The translations under genes were made by a program, and so were the position numbers. Positions 22,005 through 33,450 of a stretch of DNA of 64,000 nucleotides are shown piece after piece (the stretch's first letter is position 1; the number at the start of each line of letters is the position of its first letter). A model generated the notes under the pieces. It was not told the DNA's origin. It ran no database searches and saw only the letters and a list, made by a program, of their open reading frames with translations. Location of the stretch: positions 251,155,575 through 251,219,574 of the forward strand of contig NC_066579.1 in the NCBI RefSeq assembly GCF_024323335.1. The letters are read 5' to 3'. This DNA is from Lathyrus oleraceus. Its lineage: Eukaryota > Streptophyta > Magnoliopsida > Fabales > Fabaceae.

Positions 22005-22590
22005 CTGTCGTGGGCCCTGCCCTTGATTAATAATCCAACTCAATTGCAGCTGAATTTCCAACAGACGTGCCCTCCACAGTGCTCACTTGACTAGCTGGAT
22101 TGGGCATGGGGGAACCAAATGGTGGTTCTGATGATTTCCACTCAGAAGATGCGGTATGAGCAACTGCTAACACACTAATTAAATCCATAGATCCTTGAGA
22201 TATTGAGGTGCTTGTACTGACTTGAGAAACATTATTTCCAGGACCTTGATCAATTTTAAGTGAATCAGGTTAAGATGCACTTAATAACTCAAAATGCACC
22301 TGCAGTTGGTGATGGTTGGGAGCAACGGCAGCAGGCTGTGTTGGTGTAGTTATATGACCTGAAATATACGGGGAAACCGGTGGCTTGGGTGGTTCGCTTG
22401 GATCTAAACCAGATCCAAAACATAAAGCTTGCCCCTGCATCATTTGTGTGTTTTGATTACCTTTCTCAACAGGTTGGCTTCCTGAAGCAGTTGCCTTTCC
22501 TTTGCCAATCGGATTGCATAGGCCTGTTGTGAATTTAAGGCATGGTTTTGTATATGTTGTACTGATGCTTAGGTCATGTACTTTGGTCAT
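22005..22590 (-). pseudogene. Protein-like segment inside the Ogre-1 LTR, unidentified
   Basis: On the - strand one frame reads continuously apart from a single TAA. Upstream of it are phrases such as GLDPSEPPKPPVSPYISGHI and PAAVAPNHHQLQVHFELLSA; after it come VSQVSTSTSISQGSMDLISV, EWKSSEPPFGSPMPNP and VSTVEGTSVGNSAAIELDY. The Ser/Pro/Gln-rich composition resembles a disordered region of a nuclear plant protein. I recognise no family. It may be a captured host exon or an unusually protein-like chance frame. Confidence 0.35.
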
Positions 22591-23103
22591 TGTATTGTGT
22601 ATGTCAGCATGTGAGTTGGTTTTTGGTTGTAATGAGAATGGACAAGGTTTATGTGTTTTGGTTATAATAATTTATGTAATACAGTTTTGGCTTTTGAAAT
22701 GAACATGGTTTGTATTACCTTGTGTATGGAAGTGTAAGAAATATTGGATTAATATTGTAATGATCAAGCTTCAAAAAAACAATGAATGCTTATGGTTTAA
22801 AAAGATTTGAAAAGGAACATGAAAATGACTAAAATGTTTTTTTTAGCTAAAGGGTTGACCGGTTGACCAAAAGGTCCACGGTTGACAAAAGTCAACACCT
22901 CATTATGATTTCCGAATTTTATAGCTTTTCATGTAATGAACAATGGAATGTAACCTAATAGCTAATTGCATGAGATCTTTGTAAATGAAGGAATTTGGTA
23001 TGAACTTGGAATGTATGATTTTTTATGCATATGATGCAAAAATAAAAAATGAAATTAATTCTATGAAAATTTATATATGCCCGGACAAAATTGGGGTATG
23101 ACA

Positions 23104-23116
23104 GCTGCCCCTATTT
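23104..23116 (-). other. Ogre-1 polypurine tract
   Basis: The - strand AAATAGGGGCAGC abuts the LTR start TGTCATACC. It is nearly the same tract as in Ogre-0 and Ogre-2. Confidence 0.8.
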
Positions 23117-23878
23117 AATTAACTTGAACTGGAAGGTAGGAATGACAACAGTCTTCCTTCATTCGTGGTGGAAGGTAATTAAATACGAAAAGACCCAAAT
23201 TTTGTCCTTTGAAATGCAATGGATATATGCAGAAAGAAAATGCAATAGATTCTAACAGCACCAAGGTGATAGGGGTAGAATGCTAAATCAACGCAACCCT
23301 CGAGTCGACATTCAGGTCTTGCAAAGGTTGTCATTGATGTAAAGACAAAGGTGGGACTAAAAACTGAACAGGTTTTCTGGCATCGAAAGGATGACAGTGG
23401 AATTAATTGCTACCATCAAAAGGATGATAATAGTTCGCCATGATTTCCAGGATCGTCATCACCAAAAGGATGATGGATAAGCCGAGCTTCAAAGGTAGTC
23501 ATCACCAAAAGGATGATGGTTATAGTGGCTACCACAAAGATCGCCATCACCAAAAGGATGATGGTAAGATCAATAATAAGTCTCGCTATCACCAAAGGGA
23601 TGAAAGCTAGACACAACCCAAATATTTCCATTACCAAAAGGATGATGTCCGTCACCAAAAGGATGATGGTTATTCTGATAAAGTTTCCCATTAACGAGAG
23701 TATAGTATCAAGGCTATCACCAAAGGGATGATATTTGACTCATCAACTTCAAAGATCACCGTCACCAAAAGGATGAAGGTAAGATACAAGATAAAACTTG
23801 TTACCACCAAAAGGATGATAATAAGTTAAAACAATCACCATCACCAAAAGGATGAAGGTATAATTAAAAACAAAACTT
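23117..23878 (-). repeat. Ogre-1 3'UTR, hairpin array part 1
   Basis: After about 280 bases of non-repeated UTR, units with the centre CACCAAAAGGATGA (as read on +) begin at about 23400. The arms on each side pair and vary: CCATCA/TGATGG (23546), CATCA/TGATG (23458), TATCA/TGATA (23717). The array is cut at 23883 by insertion of Tekay-B and resumes at 32254. Confidence 0.85.
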
Positions 23879-23883
23879 GTTAC

Positions 23884-25798
23884 TGTAACACCCTTCTAAA
23901 ATACCCCAAATTTAAATTAAAACATCAAAACATAAATCAGAGTAGATATGCAATTTAAGGGTGTCACACTTGACACTTCACACCATTCATCAAAATAATT
24001 CGTCATGCTCATTTATTTATCAAAATAAAACATTGCACAATACGCAGCGGATAAAGATCAAATCAATCATACAAGCCATGTAACACATTACATGTAAAGT
24101 TGTTCAACAACCAAATGAAAACAAATAAAACATCCCGTCCCGATGTTACATCTACTAGAGCATGACTCACTAATGAACTACGCTAGACTCCAATCACTAG
24201 CTTCTACTCAATCACTGCTCGTTACCTGAAAACATAGTTGTAAGGGTGAGTTCCTCAATCGATATAATAAGCATTATAAAATATCATGTAATGCCAAGTA
24301 ATTTAACACATCTCATCACCCTAATCAGATCACACATTCAGTAACGGCAACACCAACTTATAATCACAATTATATTCAACACAATCACAAATCACACGTA
24401 TAATATTGGAATACATCCATTCATATTATGCGCCATACATACATTATGCAATGAGACTCCATGCATGCGGTACCGACTATTCGTGAACATATAGTTCAAC
24501 CTCACCGATCAAATCCAGATACGGCTACCAAGCTCACTAGTCCCACTCATTTGAGACCTAGTGACTCACATCACTAATTCCTCACCATGGGAATTAGCTA
24601 CCACCCCAAGGGCTATGCTATGCACGCTAAATCACCTAGCATGCAAACATCCACAACAATCCACAATAACTCATCACTAATTCCTCACCATGGGAATTAG
24701 CTACCACCATAAAGGCCATACTATGCACGCTAAATCACCTAGCATGCAACCATCAACAATCCACAATGGACTTATGCTCACACTCTAAGCCATAAACGGT
24801 CCATTCACAATAGCATACATAATAGAGATATTCACAACATTATGCACACCATCATACATCACCAATACAATTATCACAGAATCATATTATGTCATGCCAC
24901 ATAATCAATCACAGTATTAGCACACTCTATTAATACCTACACTGCTCAAAACAACGGGAAACGATCCCTACTATATCATACACCAATATAGGCCAATCAT
25001 CAATTGTTCACAATATTTAAAATATCAGTTTTTCACTTTTCCAACAGTGTTAACCGGTTAACGCCCTGGGTTAACCGGTTAACGCAAACAGAACACGCTT
25101 CCTGGCACATTTTAACAGTGTTAACCGGTTAACACCCTGGGTTAACCGGTTAACGCAAGACAGACAGCAATATTTCACAATTCATAACAGTGTTAACCGG
25201 TTAACACCCTGGGTTAACCGGTTAACGCAAGACAGAAAGCTGTTCCTGCGCTAACACGAAGCAGAATGCAGAATTTTCCGCATTTTCCGCCGTTGGAGGA
25301 CTTCCGGACCTCCGATTCCAATTCCGTAAAAAGCTACACGTTCGGAAAATCACAACTCATCCAATTATAGATTCAATTACAACTTTAACATAACTTATTC
25401 ATCACAATTTTTCAGCACTCATCATCCCAATTAGGGTAAATTCAACGGCTTATTACTACCCATTACATGTTAATCCATAATACCCATTAAACGACGATAA
25501 ACCCCCCTTACCTGAGTTAATCCGGCAATCCTTTAGCTTCAAGCTCTTCCTTCTTCAACCTTCTTCTCCTGCTCTTCCTTTTTGCCCTTTCTCCACTTTT
25601 CTGTCGCTTTTCCCTTTTCACGTGAAAAAAACCCTTCTTTACCAAATGGAACTCTCTTTATATATATATTCCAACTTTATTATTCCAATTTATATTATTC
25701 CAAATAATATTCCAATAATAATCCAATTATTTAATTAAATTAATAAATATACTATTAACTTAAATTAAATAATTATCATATTTTATCGGGGTGTTACT
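23884..25798 (-). repeat. Tekay-B 3' LTR (left copy)
   Basis: 1915 bases, beginning TGTAACACCCTTCTAAAATA on +. It contains six GTTAACCGGTTAAC palindromes (25049-25226), a CACGTG inside TTTTCACGTGAAAA (about 25616), and a TATATATATA stretch (about 25660). On the - strand it carries a donor-like CTCAGGTAAGG (about 25506-25516) and an acceptor-like TTTTCAG (24226-24232). Confidence 0.9.
25049..25226. repeat. Six GTTAACCGGTTAAC palindromes
   Basis: Three pairs of the 14-base perfect palindrome, each pair separated by a CCTGG-containing spacer. The array is repeated in the partner LTR (31499-31676) and in the solo LTR (33736-33914). Each half carries GGTTAA, the core bound by trihelix GT factors; binding is an inference. 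Confidence 0.9.
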
Positions 25799-25810
25799 AC
25801 TCTCCCCCAC
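25799..25810 (-). other. Tekay-B polypurine tract
   Basis: The - strand GTGGGGGAGAGT lies next to the 3' LTR, identical to Tekay-A. Confidence 0.85.
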
Positions 25811-25840
25811 TAAAAGAGTTTTCGTCCTCGAAAACATACC

Positions 25841-28800
25841 TCAAGCGAATAACTCCGGATAAGACTCCTTCATCTGACTCTCGAGTTCCCAAGTCACATT
25901 GCCACCTGCTGGTCCTCCCCAAGCTACCTTTACCAAAGCAATCTCTTTACCCCGCAACTGCTTCAACTCTCGATCCTCTATCCTCATAGGTGATGTTTCA
26001 ACAGTCAGGTTATCTCTCACCTGTACATCATCTACTTGGACCACATGCGACGGATCAGGAATGTACCTCCTCAACCGAGACACATGAAAAACCTCATGCA
26101 AATTCGCAAGTGACGGCGGTAAAGCGATACGATAGGCTACCTCCCCTATCCTCTCCAAAATCTGATAAGGACCAATAAATCGAGGTGTCAACTTCTTCGA
26201 CTTCAAAGCTCGACCAACCCCAGTTATCGGAGTAACACGAAGAAACACATGATCTCCTTCTTGGAACTCAAGTGACTTCCTCCTCTTGTCGTGATAACTC
26301 TTCTGACGACTCTGAGCAATCCTCATCTTCTCCTGAATCATCTTAATCTTTTCCGTAGTTTGTTGAACAATCTCCGGTCCAACCACAGCACTCTCACCGG
26401 ACTCATACCAACATAAAGGTGTCCGACATCTCCTACCATACAAAGCTTCAAATGGTGCCATACCAATGCTCGAATGAAAACTATTGTTGTAGGTAAACTC
26501 AATCAAAGGTAAATAACAATCCCAAGCACTTCCCTTTTCCAAAACACAAGCCCTCAAAAGATCCTCTAGTGACTGAATCGTCCTCTCAGTCTGACCATCA
26601 GTCTGCAGATGATATGCAGAACTCAACCTCAGCTTAGTTCCCAAAGCCCTCTGCAAACCTTCCCAGAACTTCGATGTAAATCTAGGATCTCTGTCCGAAA
26701 CAATACTCAGCGGAATACCATGCAAACTTACAATTTTCTCAATATACAACTCAGCTAATCTCTCTAACGGATAATCCATTCTGATCGGAATGAAATGAGC
26801 CGATTTTGTCAATCTGTCAACAATCACCCAAATAGCTTCAAAATTCTTAATTGTCTTCGGTAACCCAGAAACAAAATCCATACTGATACTATCCCACTTC
26901 CACTCTGGAATAGCCAACGGTTGCATTAGCCCAGACGGCTTCTGATGCTCAATCTTTGACTTCTGACAAGTCAAACAGGAATAAACAAAACTCGCAATTT
27001 CTCTTTTCATTCCCGGCCACCAAAATAACTTTTTCAAATCATGATACATCTTCGTAGCCCCAGGATGAATACTCAGGCCACTACGATGTCCTTCCTCAAG
27101 AATACTCTTCTTAAGTTCGGTAACATCCGGAATACACACCCGATTACCAAATTTCAAAACACCATTCTCATCAACTCTAAATTCACCACCTTGACCTTGA
27201 TTCACTAGAGTCAACTTATCAACCAAAAGCACATCGGATTTCTGACCCTCTCTAATCTCATCCAGAATACCACTCGTTAACTTCAACATTCCCAATTTAA
27301 CACTATTGTGAGTACTCTCACACACCAAACTCAAGTCTCTAAACTGCTCAATTAAATCCAATTCCTTAACCATTAACATAGACATATGCAATGATTTCCG
27401 ACTCAATGCATCAGCCACTACGTTTGCTTTACCCGGATGGTAATTCAAACCAAAATCATAATCCTTCAGAAACTCTAACCATCTCCTCTGTCTCATATTC
27501 AGCTCTTTCTGATCAAACAAATACTTTAAACTTTTATGGTCACTGAAAACCTCAAATGTTGACCCGTACAAGTAATGCCTCCATAACTTCAGAACAAATA
27601 CCACAGCTGCCAACTCTAAATCGTGTGTCGGATAGTTCCTCTCATGAACCTTTAGTTGTCTCGAAGCATAAGCTACAACCTGCTTATTCTGCATCAAAAC
27701 ACCACCCAAACCCAACAATGAAGCATCACAGTAAACCTCAAATGGTTCCGACGGACTTGGTAATATCAGAATAGGAGCAGTAGTTAACCTTCTCTTTAAC
27801 TCTTGGAAACCTTCTTCACATTTTGAGTCCCAAACAAACGCTTGCCCCTTTCTAGTCAACATCGTCAACGGTAACGCCAACTTAGAAAATCCCTCAATGA
27901 ATTTCCTATAATAACCTGCAAGTCTAAGAAAACTCCTTATCTCAGAAACTGACTTCGGAGCTTCCCACTTAGATACCGCTTCTATCTTAGAAGGATCAAC
28001 AGCAACACCACCTCTTGAAATCACATGACCAAGAAAACTAACCTCTTCTAACCAAAATTCACACTTAGACAGTTTCGCAAATAACTTCTTTTCTCGTAGA
28101 ATCCCTAAAACCACTCTCAAATGTTCAGCATGCTCTTCTTCAGATTTCGAATACACCAAAATATCGTCAATAAACACCACAACAAACTTGTCTAGGTACG
28201 GATGGAAAATCCTATTCATATACTCCATAAATACTCCAGGCGCATTAGTCACACCAAAAGGCATTACAGAATACTCATAATGTCCATACCTTGTTCTAAA
28301 AGCAGTCTTCTGAATATCCTCAGTTTTCACACGTATCTGATGATACCCCGATCTCAAATCTATTTTGCTGAACACACTCGCACCAACCAACTGATCCATC
28401 AAATCATCAATCCTCGGCAAAGGATACCGATTCTTGATCGTCACTTTATTCAGTTGCCTGTAGTCCACACCCAACCTCATAGTACCTTCTTTCTTCTTAA
28501 CCAATAACACTGGTGCACCCCACGGTGACACACTCGGACGAATAAATTCCTTATCCAACAGATCTTCCAACTGACTTTTCAATTCAGTTAACTCAACAGC
28601 AGACATACGGTACGGAGCCATCGATATCGGCCTAGTACCAGGTACCAAATCAATCGAGAACTCAACTTCACGCTCTGGCGGTAATTCATGCACTTCTTCA
28701 GGAAACACGTCAGGAAAATCACACACCACGGCTAGATCGCAAATCACCAGTTTATCTTTAGCCTCCAAAGTCGCTAACAGCATAAACAACTCTGCCCCAT

Positions 28801-29557
28801 CTGCTACTGCCTCATTCACCTGCCTTGCTGATAGAAACAAACTCTTTCCTTCCTCAATCTCGGGGAAGATTACAGTCTTATCAAAATAGTTGATATAAAC
28901 TCGGTTAAACACCAACCAGTTCATACCCAGGATAACATCAATCTGCACTAGTGGAAGACACACGAGGTCCATCCCAAAGTCTCTACCAAAAATACTCAAA
29001 GGGCAATTTAAACAAACTGAAGTAGTAGTCACTGAACCCTTCGCAGGAGTATCAATCACCATACTCCCATGCATCTCAGATATCTCTAATTTAAGTTTCA
29101 CAGCACAATCCAAAGATATAAAGGAATGAGTCGCACCTGTGTCAATAATAGCTACAAGAGGAAAGCCATTAATATAACACGTACCTCGGATCAAACGATC
29201 ATCTGCAGAAGTCTCAGAACCCGATAGAGCAAAGACCTTGCCTCCCGACTGGTTCTCTTTCTTCGGCTTAGGACACTGCGGACTGATATGACCCACCTCT
29301 CCACAGTTGAAACAAGTCATAGTCTTCAACCGGCACTCTGCGGCCAAGTGACCACCTTTACCACACTTGAAACACTTCTTCTCAGTACTGGTACACTCAT
29401 GGAAACGATGTCCAGCCTGACCACATCTGTAACACTTAGCAGGGGCACTGGAGTCTCCCCCACTAGGTCTCTTCATCCCACTCTGTCTCTGGAAACCTTT
29501 GTCAGCTGCATACGGTTTCCCACGATCATTCTGATTCTTGCCTTTCCTATCAACCCT
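25841..29557 (-). pseudogene. Tekay-B pol part of the gag-pol frame (downstream of the gag stop)
   Basis: This is in the same frame as gag (29558-30211) but separated from it by one TAA. Its first Met is at 29476. It contains three CCHC knuckles ([42 protein letters not shown]), protease [10 protein letters not shown] with FIDD, RNase H (YCDAS, SDHKS, VADALS), integrase HHCC and DDE (SMDFV, VSDRDP, QTERT), and a chromodomain-like tail ending YPELFA. Odd residues against Tekay-A: Gly for Cys in LGVDYRQL, Arg for Gly in [10 protein letters not shown], and Leu for Pro in [10 protein letters not shown]. No further stop or frameshift is seen. Without readthrough, knuckles and pol would not be made from the gag start. 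Confidence 0.92.
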
Positions 29558-30211
29558 TTACTGATAGCTCTCTGCTCTAGCCTTGGTATCCTGTTCAAAA
29601 ATCCTGCAACAGTCAACCAAATCAGAAAACACTCTAATCCGCTGATACCCAATGGCCTGCTTGATCTCGGGACGTAACCCGTTCTCAAACTTCACACATT
29701 TTGAAAATTCTCCAGTAGCCTCATCATAGGGAGTGTAATACTTCGACAGCTCTGTGAACTTAGCAGCATACTCAGTAACAGACCGATTGCCCTGCTTCAA
29801 TTCTAAGAACTCTATCTCTTTCTTTCCTCTGACATCCTCTGGAAAGTACTTCCTCAGGAATCTCTCTCTGAACACCGCCCAAGTGATCTCAGCACTCCCA
29901 GCAGCTTCCAACTCAGTGCGGGCAGCAACCCACCAATCATCTGCTTCCTCTGACAGCATATGCGTACCGAACCTGACCTTCTGGTTATCGGCACACTCAG
30001 TCACTCGGAAGATCCTCTCGATCTCCTTCAACCACTTCTGAGCACCACCTGGATCGTATGCTCCCTTGAACATTGGAGGATTGTTCTTCTGGAACTCACT
30101 CAGTTGACGAGCAGCTCCCAATCCCACAACATTCGGATTCCCTCCAAGTACTCCAGCTAGCATACCCAGAGCCTCAGCAATCGCAACATCATCTCTACCT
30201 CTTCCAGCCAT
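29558..30211 (-). pseudogene. Tekay-B gag, truncated by an in-frame TAA
   Basis: 217 residues from MAGRGRDD, carrying the retrotransposon gag core ([73 protein letters not shown]). The TAA at 29558-29560 falls just after RAESYQ, where Tekay-A reads on through a basic linker to the zinc knuckles. A CAA or similar codon turned to TAA is the simplest explanation. Natural gag-pol readthrough is unlikely because the stop precedes the knuckles. Confidence 0.9.
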
Positions 30212-30319
30212 CTCTATTCTGAAAACCCAACAAGCTAAAACAATAAGTACTGATAGGGTTACCCAACACCTATCACGTACAGGGAAACCGAATAATTACG
30301 ACTCGACTCGACCGACTAT

Positions 30320-30331
30320 GCTCTGATACCA
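30320..30331 (-). other. Tekay-B primer binding site (initiator tRNA-Met)
   Basis: The - strand TGGTATCAGAGC lies 4 bases (TTAG) from the 5' LTR, exactly as in Tekay-A. Confidence 0.9.
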
Positions 30332-30335
30332 CTAA

Positions 30336-32248
30336 TGTAACACCCTTCTAAAATACCCCAAATTTAAATTAAAACATCAAAACATAAATCAGAGTAGATA
30401 TGCAATTTAAGGGTGTCACACTTGACACTTCACACCATTCATCAAAATAATTCGTCATGCTCATTTATTTATCAAAATAAAACATTTCACAATACGCAGC
30501 GGATAAAGATCAAATCAATCATACAAGCCATGTAACACATTACATGTAAAGTTGTTCAACAACCAAATGAAAACAAATAAAACATCCCGTCCCGATGTTA
30601 CATCTACCAGAGCATGACTCACTAATGAACTACGCTAGACTCCAATCACTAGCTTCTACTCAATCACTGCGCGTTACCTGAAAACATAGTTGTAAGGGTG
30701 AGTTCCTCAATCGATATAATAAGCATTATAAAATATCATGTAATGCCAAGTAATTTAACACATCTCATCACCCTAATCAGATCACACATTCAGTAACGAC
30801 AACACCAACTCATAATCACAATTATATTCAACACAAACACAAATCACACGTATAATATTGGAATACATCCATTCATATTATGCGCCATACATACATTATG
30901 CAATGAGACTCCATGCATGCGGTACCGACTATTCGTGAACATATAGTTCAACCTCACCGATCAAATCCAGATACGGCTACCAAGCTCAGTAGTCCCACTC
31001 ATTTGAGACCTAGTGACTCACATCACTAATTCCTCACCATGGGAATTAGCTACCACCCCAAGGGCTATGCTATGCACGCTAAATCACCTAGCATGCAAAC
31101 ATCCACAACAATCCACAATAACTCATCACTAATTCCTCACCATGGGAATTAGCTACCACCATAAAGGCCATACTATGCACGCTAAATCACCTAGCATGCA
31201 ACCATCAACAATCCACAATGGACTTATGCTCACACTCTAAGCCATAAACAGTCCATTCACAAGCATACATAATAGAGATATTCACAACATTATGCACACC
31301 ATCATACATCACCAATACAATTATCACAGAATCATATTATGTCATGCCACATAATCAATCACAGTATTAGCACACTCTACTAATACCTACACTGCTCAAA
31401 ACAACGGGAAACGATCCCTACTATATCATAAACCAATATAGGCCAATCATCAATTGTTCACAATATTTAAAATATCAGTTTTTCACTTTTCCAACAGTGT
31501 TAACCGGTTAACGCCCTGGGTTAACCGGTTAACGCAAACAGAACACGCTTCCTGGCACATTTTAACAGTGTTAACCGGTTAACACCCTGGGTTAACCGGT
31601 TAACGCAAGACAGACAGCAATATTTCACAATTCATAACAGTGTTAACCGGTTAACACCCTGGGTTAACCGGTTAACGCAAGACAGAAAGCTGTTCCTGCG
31701 CTAACACGAAGCAGAATGCAGAATTTTCCGCATTTTCCGCCGTTGGAGGACTTCCGGACCTCCGATTCCAATTCCGTAAAAAGCTACACGTTCGGAAAAT
31801 CACAACTCATCCAATTATAGATTCAATTACAACTTTAACATAACTTATTCATCATAATTTTTCAGCACTCATCATCCCAATTAGGGTAAATTCAACGGCT
31901 TATTACTACCCATTACATGTTAATTCATAATACCCATTAAACGACGATAAACCCCCCTTACCTGAGTTAATCCGGCAATCCTTTAGCTTCAAGCTCTTCC
32001 TTCTTCAACCTTCTTCTCCTGCTCTTCCTTTTTGCCCTTTCTCCACTTTTCTGTCGCTTTTCCCTTTTCACGTGAAAAAAACCCTTCTTTACCAAATGGA
32101 ACTCTCTTTATATATATATTCCAACTTTATTATTCCAATTTATATTATTCCAAATAATATTCCAATAATAATCCAATTATTTAATTAAATTAATAAATAT
32201 ACTATTAACTTAAATTAAATAATTATCATATTTTATCGGGGTGTTACA
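30336..32248 (-). repeat. Tekay-B 5' LTR (right copy)
   Basis: 1913 bases, about 99.3% identical to the left copy by eye, with the palindrome array at 31499-31676. It ends GGGGTGTTACA next to GTTAC. Confidence 0.9.
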
Positions 32249-32253
32249 GTTAC

Positions 32254-33149
32254 CACCAAAAGGATGATAATAAGTCACACAACTCAAAGGATCCCCATCA
32301 CCAAAAGGATGAAGGTAATATCAAAACAAAACCTTGTTATCACCAAAAGGATGATAATAAGGCGGCAGTCATCATCACCAAAAGGATGAAGATACTACAA
32401 ACAACATAACTCGTTATCACCAAAAGGATGATAATAAGTTACAACAATTTAAATGATCACCGTCACCAAAAGGATGAAGGTAAGGTTAAACAACAAAACT
32501 TGTTATCACCAAAAGGATGATAATAAGTCGAAACAAACTCAATGATCGCCATCACCAAAAGGATGAGGGTAAGATCAAAAATAAAAACCCGTTATAACCA
32601 AAAGGATGATAATGAGTCTATAACTTAAATGGTCACCGTCACCAAGAGGATGAAGGCAGGATTAAACAACCAAACTCGTTACCACCAAAAGGATGATAAT
32701 AAGTCGACAATCACCATCACCAAAAGGATGAAGGTATTATCGAACACCAAAACTTGTTACCACCAAAAGGATGATAATAAGAACACAACGCAATTGATCA
32801 CCATAACCAAAAGGATGAAGGTAGGATCAAGACAAAAACTTGTTATCACCAAAAGGATGAAAGTTTAACACAATCCAAAGATCTCCATCACCAAAAGGAT
32901 GATGTCCGTCACCAAAAGGATGATGGTTATTCGGATAAAGTTTCCTATTACCGAGAGTATAATGTCAAGGCTATCACCAAAAGGATGATAGTTGACTCAT
33001 CATCTTCAAAGATCACCGTCACCAAAAGGATGAAGGTAAGATCCAACAACAAAACTTGTTATCACCAAAAGGATGATAATAAAGTCAAATAACTTCAATG
33101 ATCACCATCACCAAAAGGATGATAATAAGCACACAACGCAATTGATCAC
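32254..33149 (-). repeat. Ogre-1 3'UTR, hairpin array part 2
   Basis: The array continues between Tekay-B and the solo LTR. A larger period of about 75-80 bases holds two sub-units: one with TTATCA/TGATAA arms (plus AAG), the other with CCATCA or CCGTCA before the core and TGAAGG after it. A perfect CTATCA/TGATAG unit lies near 32974. Confidence 0.85.
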
Positions 33150-33450
33150 TGTAACACCCCGAATAAAATAAGAGAATTATTTAAATTAAGTTAATAATAT
33201 ATTTATTAATTTAATTAAATAAATTGAATTATTGGATTATTATTATTATTATTATTTGGAATAATAATTAGTGGAAAATATATAAGTTGGAATAAGAGAA
33301 AAGGGTTTTCATTTTTGGTAAAGAGTTTTCACGTGAAACGGAGAAGCGGCTGAAAAGTGGAGAGTGGAGAAAGGGCAAAGAGGAAGAGCTAGAGAGCAAA
33401 GGTTGAAGAACGAAAAAGCTTGAAGCTTAGAGATTGCCGGATTATCTCAG

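Larger units (their letters stand above)
17381..23103 (-). repeat. Ogre-1 3' LTR, giant (about 5.7 kb)
   Basis: On the - strand it starts TGTCATACCCCAATTTTGTC immediately after a polypurine tract (23104-23116) and ends TTCGAGGTGCGACA at 17381. The CGGTGGCGACTCT motif sits 70-80 bases before that end. LTRs of 4-6 kb are characteristic of legume Ogre elements. Inside are five units of paired CG-centred palindromes (18095-18965), a conserved hairpin plus TACGTAAGCA motif (17760-17812), and a protein-like segment (22005-22590). The outer flank is CCTTG (17376-17380). Confidence 0.8.
23879..32253 (-). mobile_element. Tekay-B: complete chromovirus with TSD, one stop in gag
   Basis: The element is 23884-32248 with target duplication GTTAC (23879-23883 and 32249-32253). 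It is inserted in the Ogre-1 hairpin array; rejoining the flanks restores CTTGTTACCACCAAAAGG. It has the same PBS, polypurine tract and domain order as Tekay-A, but the LTRs are a different family. By eye the LTRs differ at about 13 positions plus a 2-base indel, so it is several times older than Tekay-A. Gag has one in-frame TAA. Confidence 0.93.
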
